Shown piece after piece: positions 50,073 to 58,816 of a stretch of DNA of 64,000 bases; positions within the stretch are counted from its first letter, which is position 1; every line of letters begins with the position of its first letter. A program made the position numbers and the translations under genes. Source of the DNA: Bdellovibrionales bacterium CG10_big_fil_rev_8_21_14_0_10_45_34 (lineage in GTDB: Bacteria; Bdellovibrionota; Bdellovibrionia; Bdellovibrionales; 1-14-0-10-45-34); NCBI GenBank assembly GCA_002778785.1, contig PEZS01000002.1:1-64000 (forward strand), read 5' to 3'. The notes under the pieces were generated by a model, which was not told where the DNA came from, did no database searches, and was given only the letters and a program-made list of their open reading frames with translations.

Positions 50073-51293
50073 ATGAAAACGCAAAGCATAGTAGTTCAAA
50101 AATTTGGCGGTACCTCAGTTGGCACCATCGAGCGGATCGAGGCACTCGCCGCAAGAATCCAAACAAGCGTCGCCAAGGGGCTAAAGCCCGTCGTTGTTGT
50201 CTCAGCGATGTCGGGCGAAACGAATCGCCTCGTTGCGCTTGCCGGACAAATCGATCCCAATTATCGGGGGATCTCCTACGATATGATTGTCGCCTCAGGC
50301 GAACAAGTCAGCGTCGGCCTTTTGGGGATAGCTCTAGAAAAACGAGGGGTTCAACCGAGACTTTTCCTAGGGTTTCAGCTGGGTATCCGCACGGACTCAG
50401 TCGCAAGCCGTGCGCGCATTGAAGACATTCGAGTCGAAAGACTTCATAAGGCCCTCGCAGACGGATGTGTGCCTGTGGTGGCGGGGTTTCAAGGGCTTGA
50501 CAGTTCTGACCAAATTACAACGCTTGGGCGCGGAGGCTCCGACACAACTGCCGTCGCATTGGCCGCCGCCCTCGAACTTGATAGCTGCGAGATTTACACA
50601 GACGTACCCGCAGTGTACACATCTGATCCGAGGGTTGTCCCAAAAGCTCGCCCCTTAAAAAGTCTTAGCTTTGAAGAGACTCTAGAGATGGCATCCCTGG
50701 GAGCAAAAGTGCTCCACATTCGCAGCGTTGAAATCGCCGCGAAGTACGGGGTAAAAATAGTACTTAAAAGCACATTTGAAGATGCCGCAGGCACCATCAT
50801 TGGCATCGAGGAGCTAGATATGGAAAAACCAGTTGTTAGCAGTGTCACATTTGAAAGAAATGTTTCTGTTTTTCGTTTGTACCCACTTAAAAAAGGCATT
50901 CAACCCCTGAGTCAAATCTTTGAAGGCCTAGCGAAGCGAGGAATAGTCGTAGATATCGTCAATCAAACGACACTTCCCGAAGGTCAACGACTAGCCTTTT
51001 CTGTATCAAGTGATGACTGCGAAGAAGCCCGGCAAATTATCAAGAAGATCGTGCCAGAAACAACAAATATGGAAGTTTTGAATCCTAAATCAAAGATTTC
51101 TGTGGTGGGCGTAGGAATGCGAAATCACACCGGAGTTGTAGAGACTTTTTTAAAGTGTTTGGAGTCTTGCGAAGCTGAACCTCATTTGATCACAACTTCT
51201 GAAATCAAAATTAGCGCTGTTGTTGAGAGTGAACTACTTGAGCCAGCAGCGCGAGAACTTCACAGTAAATTTGGCTTAGATTTAGATAGTTAA
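50073..51293 (+). CDS. lysC: aspartate kinase
   Basis: LysC phosphorylates aspartate, the first step to lysine, threonine, methionine and diaminopimelate. VQKFGGTSVGT binds ATP at the N-terminus, and LGRGGSDTTAVALAAAL is the second conserved segment. Two ACT domains (about 265-406) should provide feedback control. At 406 residues it is a monofunctional, single-start form. lysA follows 170 bases downstream on the same strand, so the two likely serve the diaminopimelate/lysine pathway together. Confidence 0.96.
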   Translation: MKTQSIVVQKFGGTSVGTIERIEALAARIQTSVAKGLKPVVVVSAMSGETNRLVALAGQIDPNYRGISYDMIVASGEQVSVGLLGIALEKRGVQPRLFLGFQLGIRTDSVASRARIEDIRVERLHKALADGCVPVVAGFQGLDSSDQITTLGRGGSDTTAVALAAALELDSCEIYTDVPAVYTSDPRVVPKARPLKSLSFEETLEMASLGAKVLHIRSVEIAAKYGVKIVLKSTFEDAAGTIIGIEELDMEKPVVSSVTFERNVSVFRLYPLKKGIQPLSQIFEGLAKRGIVVDIVNQTTLPEGQRLAFSVSSDDCEEARQIIKKIVPETTNMEVLNPKSKISVVGVGMRNHTGVVETFLKCLESCEAEPHLITTSEIKISAVVESELLEPAARELHSKFGLDLDS

Positions 51294-51466
51294 TGACCCT
51301 AAGGATTTAGTGTTGAGAGCTTACAAGGCTAGTGAAACTAAAGCCTTTGAAGAGTGCATAAGACAATCAACTGTTTTATTGATTTAGTTTTTGTATTTTT
51401 ATCCGTAAAGTAGAGACTTACAAGAGTCGTTCAAATTTCAGTTGTTATTTTTGATTCGGAGTACTA

Positions 51467-52723
51467 GTGAAATTAGCTTACGAACTAGATGTTCTTACAC
51501 TTCACAACAAGCAGGGCTCACACCCTCTCAAAGACTTTTGTGCCAACTACTCTCATCCTTTTTATTTTTACGATTTAACCTCGATCGAAGAACGAGCCCA
51601 ACTGATGTCTGAATCCGTCAAAGACATCCCCGTCCATTTTCACTTTGCAATGAAATCTAATTTTCAAAAACCTCTTCTTAAAAAGTTGATCGCGTGCGGA
51701 TGGGGTATCGATACGGTCTCTCAAGGAGAAATTGAGTTGGCTCTTGAGTGCGGTGCCACCGCCGATCAAATTGTCTTCTCTGGAGTCGGAAAGACAGCCA
51801 CCGAAATTGAGTTTTCTCTACGGTCAAAAGTAAATACGATCAACGTGGAGTCTTTTGAGGAATACGAAAGAGTCCATCAAATTGCGAGAAAATTCGGTGA
51901 TGCCACGTCAATCATTGGAGTGAGAGTGAACCCAGACGTTGACCCAATGACCCATCCATCAATCACAACGGGATTAAGAGACAATAAGTTTGGCGTCGAT
52001 TTTGAGAGTTTTTTAGCATGGCATCATCAATCAAAAGATTTTCCGCCAAGTCGGCTAGCCCTAAGCTGCCATATCGGAAGTCAAGTTCGTCACATTGGCG
52101 TGCTCAAAGAAGCCTACTTCAAAATGCTGGGCTACGTTCAAATATTAAAAAAGCGCGGTGTAGATATTGTGCACCTCGATTTGGGCGGCGGACTTGGCAT
52201 TGATTACTCAAGAGATCCGTTAGCTGTGGCGGCAAATTTTGAGAACTATTTTTTAGATGAAACAAACAAAGTAGGTTCTTCTTCGTCAAGTAAATTGAAC
52301 CTTTGGAAGTCTTATGCGAGTTTGCTGGCCGAGGTTTTTGAAAAAGCAAAAATGCCAATTTTGCTCGAACCAGGACGCATCGTTGTAGGGCCCTTTGGTG
52401 CGCTCATTGCGCAAGTTCAGTATGTTAAACGAACACCGTACAAAAACTTCGTTATTTTAGATACAGGGATGAACCACCTTATGCGGCCAATGTTGTACTC
52501 TGCTAATCACAAGATAGTTCCAATTGAAAATCCAGACCGACCAAAAGAGATTTTTGATGTTGTCGGACCGATTTGCGAATCAACAGATGTGCTCGCTCGT
52601 TCAATACCGCTGCCTTCTTTAAAGCAAGGCGAATATGTTGCCATACTTGATACCGGCGCTTACGGCGAAGTCCTTGCGAACAACTATAACTTGCGCCCAC
52701 TAGCTCCAGCTGTTTTTGTTTAA
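51467..52723 (+). CDS. lysA: diaminopimelate decarboxylase
   Basis: LysA decarboxylates meso-diaminopimelate to lysine with pyridoxal phosphate. FHFAMKSN carries the PLP lysine. HIGSQVRHIGVLKEA, LDLGGGLGIDY and EPGRIVVGPFG follow in order, and GPICESTDVLA holds the active-site cysteine contributed to the partner subunit. At 418 residues it is a normal length. The related arginine/ornithine decarboxylases share the fold, but the CES segment and the lysC neighbour favour LysA. GTG 51467 is preceded by CGGAG. Confidence 0.93.
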   Translation: MKLAYELDVLTLHNKQGSHPLKDFCANYSHPFYFYDLTSIEERAQLMSESVKDIPVHFHFAMKSNFQKPLLKKLIACGWGIDTVSQGEIELALECGATADQIVFSGVGKTATEIEFSLRSKVNTINVESFEEYERVHQIARKFGDATSIIGVRVNPDVDPMTHPSITTGLRDNKFGVDFESFLAWHHQSKDFPPSRLALSCHIGSQVRHIGVLKEAYFKMLGYVQILKKRGVDIVHLDLGGGLGIDYSRDPLAVAANFENYFLDETNKVGSSSSSKLNLWKSYASLLAEVFEKAKMPILLEPGRIVVGPFGALIAQVQYVKRTPYKNFVILDTGMNHLMRPMLYSANHKIVPIENPDRPKEIFDVVGPICESTDVLARSIPLPSLKQGEYVAILDTGAYGEVLANNYNLRPLAPAVFV

Positions 52724-53165
52724 TCGAACCTTTCAACTAGGTCACCGCCCCACTTATGGCCACCAGCTTCGGCGCTAAAGTATGGTGCGGAGATTAAGTC
52801 TGCTATTCTCAGTATATTTTGCGGAGAATATACTGGCCCGAAAGCCATCGCCTTATAAACGAAATAGTAGAGGTAAAGGAATATTGATCAGCTAATCGAT
52901 TGGCTTTTACTCATGAAAAGCCCCGGCGCCAACAGAAATACAACCTAAATCGCTAAGCTAAGACAAAACTTTTTAATTGAAATATGTCGCTGGTCGAAAG
53001 CAGTTCAAATCAATTATGGGGCCCCTAGACGGCCATAAACTTCAAACGATTAACTAATCAACAAGCAACGGTTGCTTTGCCTATTTTGAGGCATACGTTG
53101 AAGGCATGAGACACCCCCATAGTATTTCAAATGCCTTTTTACTAACAAACTCAGGAGAAAAAATC
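52724..53165. other. 442-bp gene-free region with several hairpins
   Basis: No gene is seen. Perfect inverted repeats are CAGTATATT/AATATACTG (52810-52818 and 52827-52835), GGCTTTT/AAAAGCC (52902-52908 and 52916-52922) and AAGCAAC-G-GTTGCTT (53063-53077). GGGGCCCC (53018-53025) sits in a weaker TTATGG/CCATAA stem. The first two may end the lysA transcript. The last could be an operator for the OmpA-family gene. Confidence 0.6.
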
Positions 53166-54563
53166 ATGCTACCGAAAACAAAAACTCTTAAGCCGACCAT
53201 GCCAACTATAAAGATGTTGGTTCTTGGTATCGGAGCCTCATTAATGTTTGGCTGCTCAAGCGTCGAAATGGCCGACATACCGGCTACAGCTAATCCTCGC
53301 GAGGAGATCGTTAAACTTCAATCGGAAATCAACGTGGCCACCACAAAAAACGTGGATGTCCTTGCTTCTGATAAATTTAGTAAGAGTCAAAAATATCTGA
53401 ATGATGCTAAAGTTGGTCTTGAAAAGGGAGACGATCAGAGTGACGTCTTAGATGACTTAAGAAGAGCAAAAGGAAGTCTTAATGAAGCTTATGCGGAGAC
53501 GGGCGATCGCGCAAGCCACGCCGAGGGGCTATTTCAAGCAAGACAACTTGCGCTTCAGGCGGGAGCTGGCTCTCTTCCTGAACTTAGCGCCGATCTCGCA
53601 AGCGTAGATGACGAAGTCAGCGATATAGCCGATGAACTTCAGAGCACTCGAGTCGACAAGTTGGCAAATTATCAAAACGAATACATAGATCTTGAAAGGC
53701 GTGCCGTCATTTTAACGCAACTCGGAGACTCCCAAGCCCTTGTCAACGGACTAAGGCAGGAAGACGCAGCTAAGAAAGCTCCCGTAACTTTCAAACGAGC
53801 CGAGCTTTCACTGAGAACTGCTGAATCTATTATTTCATCGAACGTTCGAAATCCAAATGGCTTCCAAGCTGCAGTCACTAAGGCCAAAACCGATGCTGCC
53901 CACTTGAGGGACGTTATGGCAACCATCCGTCAAAACGGAAACAAACTTGAAGAATCTGTTGCCATTAAAATGGTGGCTCAAAAGAAAACGATATCCGGGC
54001 TAGAGGAGAACATTGGAGACATAACTGCGCAAAGTGAGGCTAACATATCTACGATGGAAGCCGAGAATGAAAGATTGGCTGCTGCAAACCGAACGAAGGC
54101 TGCCGCGCTTGGTAGTGCCGCCACAAGGATTCAATTACAACAAGCTATGGAAGCCGCACGATCTGAATTTTCACAAGATGAAGCTGAGGCTTATCAACAA
54201 GGTGATAACCTTGTAATTCGCCTCAAAAAGGTCCCTTTCGCTTCTGGTAGAGCTGATCTTCCAGAAGAATCACTTCCGCTACTTGCTAAGGTTCTGAATG
54301 TGACGAAATCTTTAAATACATCTGCCATCAGAGTCGAAGGCCATACAGACGCTACGGGCTCAGAAGCAATCAACAAGTCGATTTCTCAAAATAGGGCAAA
54401 TGCGGTTGCAACTTATTTTAAAGCCAATGGCATGGACGACGTAAACATTGAGTCGGAAGGTTTCGGTTACAGAAAGCCGATTGCGACCAACAAAACCAAA
54501 GAAGGTCGTGCGCTGAATCGACGAGTCGATGTTGTTATAGAACTTGAATCTACAGTTGAATAA
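53166..54563 (+). CDS. OmpA-family lipoprotein with DUF4398-like N-terminus
   Basis: This 465-residue protein has a lipoprotein signal (VLGIGASLMFGC). A helical DUF4398-like region (about 30-125) contains FSKSQKYLNDAKVGLEKG, and a long coiled-coil region extends to about 335. The C-terminal OmpA peptidoglycan-binding domain has VEGHTDATGSEAINKSISQ and NRRVDVVIE. It should tie the outer membrane to peptidoglycan. The frame is open from 53106, but CAGGAG precedes the ATG at 53166. Its stop is the first of a tandem set of stop-containing repeats. A CsbD gene follows. Confidence 0.88.
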   Translation: MLPKTKTLKPTMPTIKMLVLGIGASLMFGCSSVEMADIPATANPREEIVKLQSEINVATTKNVDVLASDKFSKSQKYLNDAKVGLEKGDDQSDVLDDLRRAKGSLNEAYAETGDRASHAEGLFQARQLALQAGAGSLPELSADLASVDDEVSDIADELQSTRVDKLANYQNEYIDLERRAVILTQLGDSQALVNGLRQEDAAKKAPVTFKRAELSLRTAESIISSNVRNPNGFQAAVTKAKTDAAHLRDVMATIRQNGNKLEESVAIKMVAQKKTISGLEENIGDITAQSEANISTMEAENERLAAANRTKAAALGSAATRIQLQQAMEAARSEFSQDEAEAYQQGDNLVIRLKKVPFASGRADLPEESLPLLAKVLNVTKSLNTSAIRVEGHTDATGSEAINKSISQNRANAVATYFKANGMDDVNIESEGFGYRKPIATNKTKEGRALNRRVDVVIELESTVE

Positions 54564-54596
54564 GCAATTGAGTAAGTGGTTGAAATAGTTGAATAA
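54555..54596 (+). repeat. tandem repeat of gene end with in-frame stops
   Basis: From the last codons of the OmpA-family gene the frame reads GTT-GAA-TAA, then ATT-GAG-TAA, then GTT-GAA and again GTT-GAA-TAA. This gives three in-frame TAA codons in 36 bases, with a 12-bp periodicity. Confidence 0.75.
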
Positions 54597-54613
54597 GTCA
54601 AAATGGAGATAGC

Positions 54614-54865
54614 ATGAGCTTAAACAAGGATATTGCAAAAGGAAAATGGCTAGAAATTAAAGGCGAAGTTCAGAAGACTTGGGGAAAGTTGACCGATGAC
54701 GAACTTGAGCAGACCAAAGGCGACGCTAAAGCCATAGCTGGCCTTGTTCAACAGAAGTACGGTGAAAAACGTGAAAAGTTCCACGACCGATATGCGAAGC
54801 TTTTAAAGAATCTAGAAAATAAGAAAGACTCTGTCGTAGAAGACGTGAAGAATAAACTAAGGTAG
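54614..54865 (+). CDS. CsbD-family stress-response protein
   Basis: This 83-residue hydrophilic helical protein has the CsbD pattern GKWLEIKGEVQKTWGKLTDD followed by GDAKAIAGLVQQKYG. Family members are small proteins induced in stress or stationary phase in many bacteria. Their molecular role is unknown. It follows the OmpA-family gene by 50 bases and probably shares its transcript. A strong hairpin follows. Confidence 0.88.
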   Translation: MSLNKDIAKGKWLEIKGEVQKTWGKLTDDELEQTKGDAKAIAGLVQQKYGEKREKFHDRYAKLLKNLENKKDSVVEDVKNKLR

Positions 54866-54973
54866 CCGTTAGACTCCGCTTCCTCTTGCGCTAAGAACTT
54901 TTTACAAAGCTCACTATCCGCGTGACTGAGTGCTTTAGCGGCGAATAGGGTGCCCTGCGGCACATATAGTCAT

Positions 54974-55005
54974 TAGCAGGGCAGGCCGCTTGCAGCACCC
55001 TGCTA
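54974..55005 (+). terminator. terminator after csbD-like gene
   Basis: TAGCAGGG (54974-54981) and CCCTGCTA (54998-55005) form a perfect eight-base stem with a 16-base loop. CTTTTCTT follows. Confidence 0.55.
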
Positions 55006-55025
55006 CTTTTCTTAAAGGGGCAGGA

Positions 55026-55511
55026 ATGAAATCATCATTTTTATTTGTAGGATTGTTGCTTTACTCATCTCTCGGGTTCACACACATGTACATCGAGTGC
55101 GGGAAGAATGTAGACGTAGATAACGGCACAGTCGAAGGTTTTCACTTTGCCCTATCAACCGAAGAATCTACCGACTCATTTGCCGGCCCGGTGGGCGGGT
55201 CTTGGGAACTCAAACTGACCCAAGAGTTCGCCAAGTCTATGGGTTTGGCCTTGCAGGAGCCAAGGGCTGATGCAAATTTAGGTTGGGTCAAACCTACTCA
55301 GAAAGTCACCGCTAAAGATCTTTCAACTGAAGAATCGGACGTCGTCGAGATCACTTTGGTAAGAGAACAATCTACCACTGGCGAAGCCGGCAGGATGTAT
55401 AGGGTCTTAGATCTGTATTCAGATGAACCTACGGCAGAAGAGTTTACTTTCGGTGGAATCGCGGGATATGTTAAAACAGGCTCTTTTAAGTGCTATAGCT
55501 CAAATGACTAG
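55026..55511 (+). CDS. exported protein, unknown
   Basis: This 161-residue protein has a signal peptide (FLFVGLLLYSSLGFTH). The mature part is acidic with two cysteines (IECGKN, FKCYS), one at each end. ATG 55026 is preceded by AGGGGCAGGA; the frame is open a little farther upstream. It is followed by another small exported gene after 50 bases. No family is recognised. Confidence 0.65.
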   Translation: MKSSFLFVGLLLYSSLGFTHMYIECGKNVDVDNGTVEGFHFALSTEESTDSFAGPVGGSWELKLTQEFAKSMGLALQEPRADANLGWVKPTQKVTAKDLSTEESDVVEITLVREQSTTGEAGRMYRVLDLYSDEPTAEEFTFGGIAGYVKTGSFKCYSSND

Positions 55512-55561
55512 AGTTAGAAAAGTGAATTGTAATCAATGTATTTTTTAAGGGGAGAGTTCGA

Positions 55562-56131
55562 ATGAAATCCTTATTTAGCTTTACCATTTTGGCCTCAATA
55601 TTTTCGTTAGCTATGACTTCAAACGCCGCCTCAGCCTTGTATGGCGAGTATAATTATGTTTCGGGCGGCACGAGTCATCCTCTTGATTTTGTTTGCTCAA
55701 ATCAGCTCAATGTAGAGCAGATTTTGGGGTCTGACGGGAGTACCGTGGGATTTAGTGCTTACGGACTCAGCGGGCGTGCTGACAACGGCAGCCGCTACAA
55801 CTTCGAGACTTCTATCGAAATAAAGTATGAAGAGTTATCAAAGGGACGCATCTGCCGCAAACAGAATTCTTCAAGTACATTCGGTGGATACGTTTGCCGT
55901 CTGTCAGAAGGGGAAATGTTTTCGAAGGTCTTTAACGCGTGGAGCTGCGCCACTTCTGTCTTGAGGTTTAAGTGCGATCCAAAAAAACAAGATCATCGAA
56001 AAATTTCGTTTGTTGGCGATGGCGTTGTAGAAGTTGAAGAAAAACTCGAATATCTTTACCGCGCCCAAAACCCTTCAGGCGAAAAGACAGTCGTTCGCAA
56101 ATGCGTTTACGCAAAAGCCCCCACTCGCTAA
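55562..56131 (+). CDS. exported cysteine-containing protein, unknown
   Basis: This 189-residue protein has a signal peptide ending around SNAASA. The mature part has six cysteines (VCSN, RICRK, YVCRL, WSCAT, FKCDP, RKCVY), suggesting disulphides in the periplasm. GGGGAGAG lies before the ATG. It converges on the lipoprotein gene ending at 56201. I recognise no domain. Confidence 0.65.
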   Translation: MKSLFSFTILASIFSLAMTSNAASALYGEYNYVSGGTSHPLDFVCSNQLNVEQILGSDGSTVGFSAYGLSGRADNGSRYNFETSIEIKYEELSKGRICRKQNSSSTFGGYVCRLSEGEMFSKVFNAWSCATSVLRFKCDPKKQDHRKISFVGDGVVEVEEKLEYLYRAQNPSGEKTVVRKCVYAKAPTR

Positions 56132-56200
56132 GCGCCTTATATCTCAACTGTGCAGTAGTTAAAGCATCTGCTACGAAAGTATATGGTTGTTTCAACAATC

Positions 56201-57892
56201 CTATTCTGTGTAGTGGATTCGAAGCAATGGTTGATGACACTGCGTCCACGATGCCGGAGGAACAACGACACCATTATAGATCTCCCACTTTTGACTAGCT
56301 GGCGAGGTCTCGAAGGCTAACACATAAAACTTAAGTTCATCCCCTGATGCATGATGAAAAAAGTCTATGGTTGAGCCGCTGTAATAATATAACTCGTTTT
56401 TAATTATTCCTTTACGGCGAAGCAGTCTAACCTCGGTCGATTCCGCTTGATAAAATCCTTTCTCAACTCGTATCTCCTCTTTCGAGGTATCTTTACACCA
56501 ATCGCCCTGAGGAAGAACTTCGTCATTAAAAACCAACAGCCTACCAACGACCGCCAGCTTTATCTCGCCTTCCGCTTGCGGTTTAAGTTGATGAAAGAAG
56601 TTCAGGTGAAGGGCCACTTTTGAATCTCGATGACTCGTTGAAAACGCATATTCAAGGCCTTTACAAATCTCGTCGCCGCACTCTTTATTAAAGAATCCCT
56701 CCCCCGAGAGTTCCGCAGCACTACTCGCTAACTTCGACAGGTCCCACTTAGATAGGTCTTGCTCCAAAGATTCGTCAAGGCCCTCGCCAGATCCCACGGC
56801 GTGGCCTACGCCCATAACGAAAACTTCGTCTTGCTTCTGTCGAACGATGTTGCCTTCTGGTACGTCTGCTTCGCCAAATGAAAGTTCGCCCAACCACGAG
56901 CTTTCATCAGAACTTCCTGTGACTGTTGACTTACCTTCGGCAACTGATGAACCACTAGATTCTTGTCGCTCCTTCAACTTCTGCTGAAAGTCTTCTTTCG
57001 CTTTTTGCACACTCTCTTCTAGCTTTTCAAGCGGAATACCATACTGAGCTGCAGTTTGCTTTAGCATAGTAGTTTGCAGCTCGGCTAGGTTTTCAACCTT
57101 GTCGCCCAAAGCCAACATAAGCAGAAAGTAATCTGCCCGTAAAACCCGGCGCGGCTCAGGAAGTTTATCAAGCTCACTTACTTTGCCGTAATTCTTGATA
57201 CCTTTACCTGCTACCGTGGTCTCGATACCGTTCATTTGCCAAGCGTTTTCATTTAACTGCATGACCGCAGGCAAGATATGACCACTTTCAAGAACTACAA
57301 CTTGGTGAGAGGCGGCAAACATTTCGTACCCTCTTGTTGAGTTAACAAGAGTGAATAACGTCGTGCCAGATAAACATTGGGCCTTCTTTACATCAACCGG
57401 AGACCCCGCTGTGTTGTGAGCCTTATTGTATAGAATTTCTCCAAGATCCGCTTCGTAGGATTCTTTCATCGAAAGCACATCTACTGAGGCGACCTTTTCT
57501 TTTTGAGTGCCCAAGAAGGTTTTGATTGAAGTTTCTGCTGCAGCTTTTGCTGTCGCTGTGCCATTAAGTTTTTCAGAGTTGGCTTCGTATCGTGATGCTT
57601 CGCTCTCTATAGCTGCATCTACAATTGTTTCAAATTTGAGGGGATCGTTGTTTATAAGAGCAGTTAAAATCTCGCTTTGCTTGGAGGTCAGCTGAGCTTC
57701 TGCCTTCACCTGTACACTCTGAAGTTCAGGGTAACGCCCATACTCCAAAGTTGTATTTGTTCCGGTTGAATAATTCGTACAGCCCATTTGAACTAAGCTT
57801 AGGAAACCTAATGTGATCAAAAAGGCACTGGACTTCAAGGTAAAGTCATTTCTTCTTCTAACAGTCCGTTCGCTAAGCTTTATTAAAGCCAT
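56201..57892 (-). CDS. lipoprotein with conserved N-terminal half and variable C-terminus
   Basis: This 563-residue protein has a lipoprotein signal (FLITLGFLSLVQMGC). The region to about residue 390 is shared with the truncated copy at 47322-48671. The last 170 residues are unrelated to that copy and contain two cysteine pairs. The ATG at 57892 has GGGAGAAAC upstream; the open frame extends farther. The sharp border between conserved and divergent halves resembles a stalk carrying interchangeable tips. No enzymatic motif is seen. Confidence 0.75.
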   Translation of the reverse strand: MALIKLSERTVRRRNDFTLKSSAFLITLGFLSLVQMGCTNYSTGTNTTLEYGRYPELQSVQVKAEAQLTSKQSEILTALINNDPLKFETIVDAAIESEASRYEANSEKLNGTATAKAAAETSIKTFLGTQKEKVASVDVLSMKESYEADLGEILYNKAHNTAGSPVDVKKAQCLSGTTLFTLVNSTRGYEMFAASHQVVVLESGHILPAVMQLNENAWQMNGIETTVAGKGIKNYGKVSELDKLPEPRRVLRADYFLLMLALGDKVENLAELQTTMLKQTAAQYGIPLEKLEESVQKAKEDFQQKLKERQESSGSSVAEGKSTVTGSSDESSWLGELSFGEADVPEGNIVRQKQDEVFVMGVGHAVGSGEGLDESLEQDLSKWDLSKLASSAAELSGEGFFNKECGDEICKGLEYAFSTSHRDSKVALHLNFFHQLKPQAEGEIKLAVVGRLLVFNDEVLPQGDWCKDTSKEEIRVEKGFYQAESTEVRLLRRKGIIKNELYYYSGSTIDFFHHASGDELKFYVLAFETSPASQKWEIYNGVVVPPASWTQCHQPLLRIHYTE

Positions 57893-58009
57893 TAAAGTTT
57901 CTCCCGATTTTTTTTCGCTGATCACCGATTTACCGTTTCTCAATGAACTGCGGAATGTAGTGATTCCAGTTGACCTCAATTACTTCTCTCGCCAATTTCA
58001 CCGGTGGGT

Positions 58010-58816
58010 CTAAGGTGTGGCCTCTGGCTCTTCACTTGCCAACTTCTCAGCAGCTTTCTTATCTTTTATACTTTGAATTTTCTCTAAAAGAACCCTTTGA
58101 AAATCACCAAGATTATCGTACTGGTTCACGACGGCAAGAAAAGCTTCGCCGTTATCGGCTTTAGCAGATGAAACATTCACTCCCTTTGGTAGGTAGGCTT
58201 CAGTCACATAAGGAACTAGTCCCAGCTTTTTGAGCGCTTGATTATTAAAGGAAATTCCTTCTTTCTCCAGTGCAAGATTCGTTTGATAGGCTTTAACTTC
58301 GCTGAACAAAAGACTCGTGACGAAAAACTCCATTAACATTTCTTTTTCGTCGGAATCAACGTAACCAGCAATTCGTTTCTCTTTTATGGCCTTTGCCAAT
58401 TCCTCCATAGCTGCATTCACTTCTGGGTATTCTGCCATTACCGGCTTCATACTAATTTCGTCATAAATATGTGAGGTCTCATGGATGAGTGCATGAGCAA
58501 GTGAATCTGCATCAGCAGCTTGTGGCAAAAGAATCGAAAACGAGCCGTTTTCATTCTCTCTAATACCTCCTTGGTGACCTGATTCTGTTGCTGATTCGAT
58601 TCCATCGATACTGGCAATACTGCCGCTATTCTCTAAATTCTTAAGAACTGCAAGAGATTGGGCTCCAGTCGTTGTCGAGCTCAAGCGAGCCTTAGCTGCC
58701 GCCATCTTTTGCTCAAACGTTGGGGCTGGCTGCGGAGTCTGCTCATTTTTTTGACAACCCAGGAGACAGACGGTGCCGAATAGGGCCATAACACTCAGCG
58801 AATGTTTGATCTTCAT
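58010..58816 (-). CDS. metallopeptidase-like lipoprotein (probable internal start)
   Basis: The second part of the chimeric frame begins MKIKHSLSVMALFGTVCLLGC, a full lipoprotein signal with the lipid cysteine at residue 21. ATG 58816 has GTGAGGAAAA about seven bases before it, so independent translation of 268 residues is likely. HALIHETSHIYDE contains HExxH (HETSH) and would suit a zinc metallopeptidase. A distal glutamate ligand (EKEMLMEFF) is a candidate. It could act on the cell wall or on surface proteins. The family is not identified. Confidence 0.65.
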   Translation of the reverse strand: MKIKHSLSVMALFGTVCLLGCQKNEQTPQPAPTFEQKMAAAKARLSSTTTGAQSLAVLKNLENSGSIASIDGIESATESGHQGGIRENENGSFSILLPQAADADSLAHALIHETSHIYDEISMKPVMAEYPEVNAAMEELAKAIKEKRIAGYVDSDEKEMLMEFFVTSLLFSEVKAYQTNLALEKEGISFNNQALKKLGLVPYVTEAYLPKGVNVSSAKADNGEAFLAVVNQYDNLGDFQRVLLEKIQSIKDKKAAEKLASEEPEATP

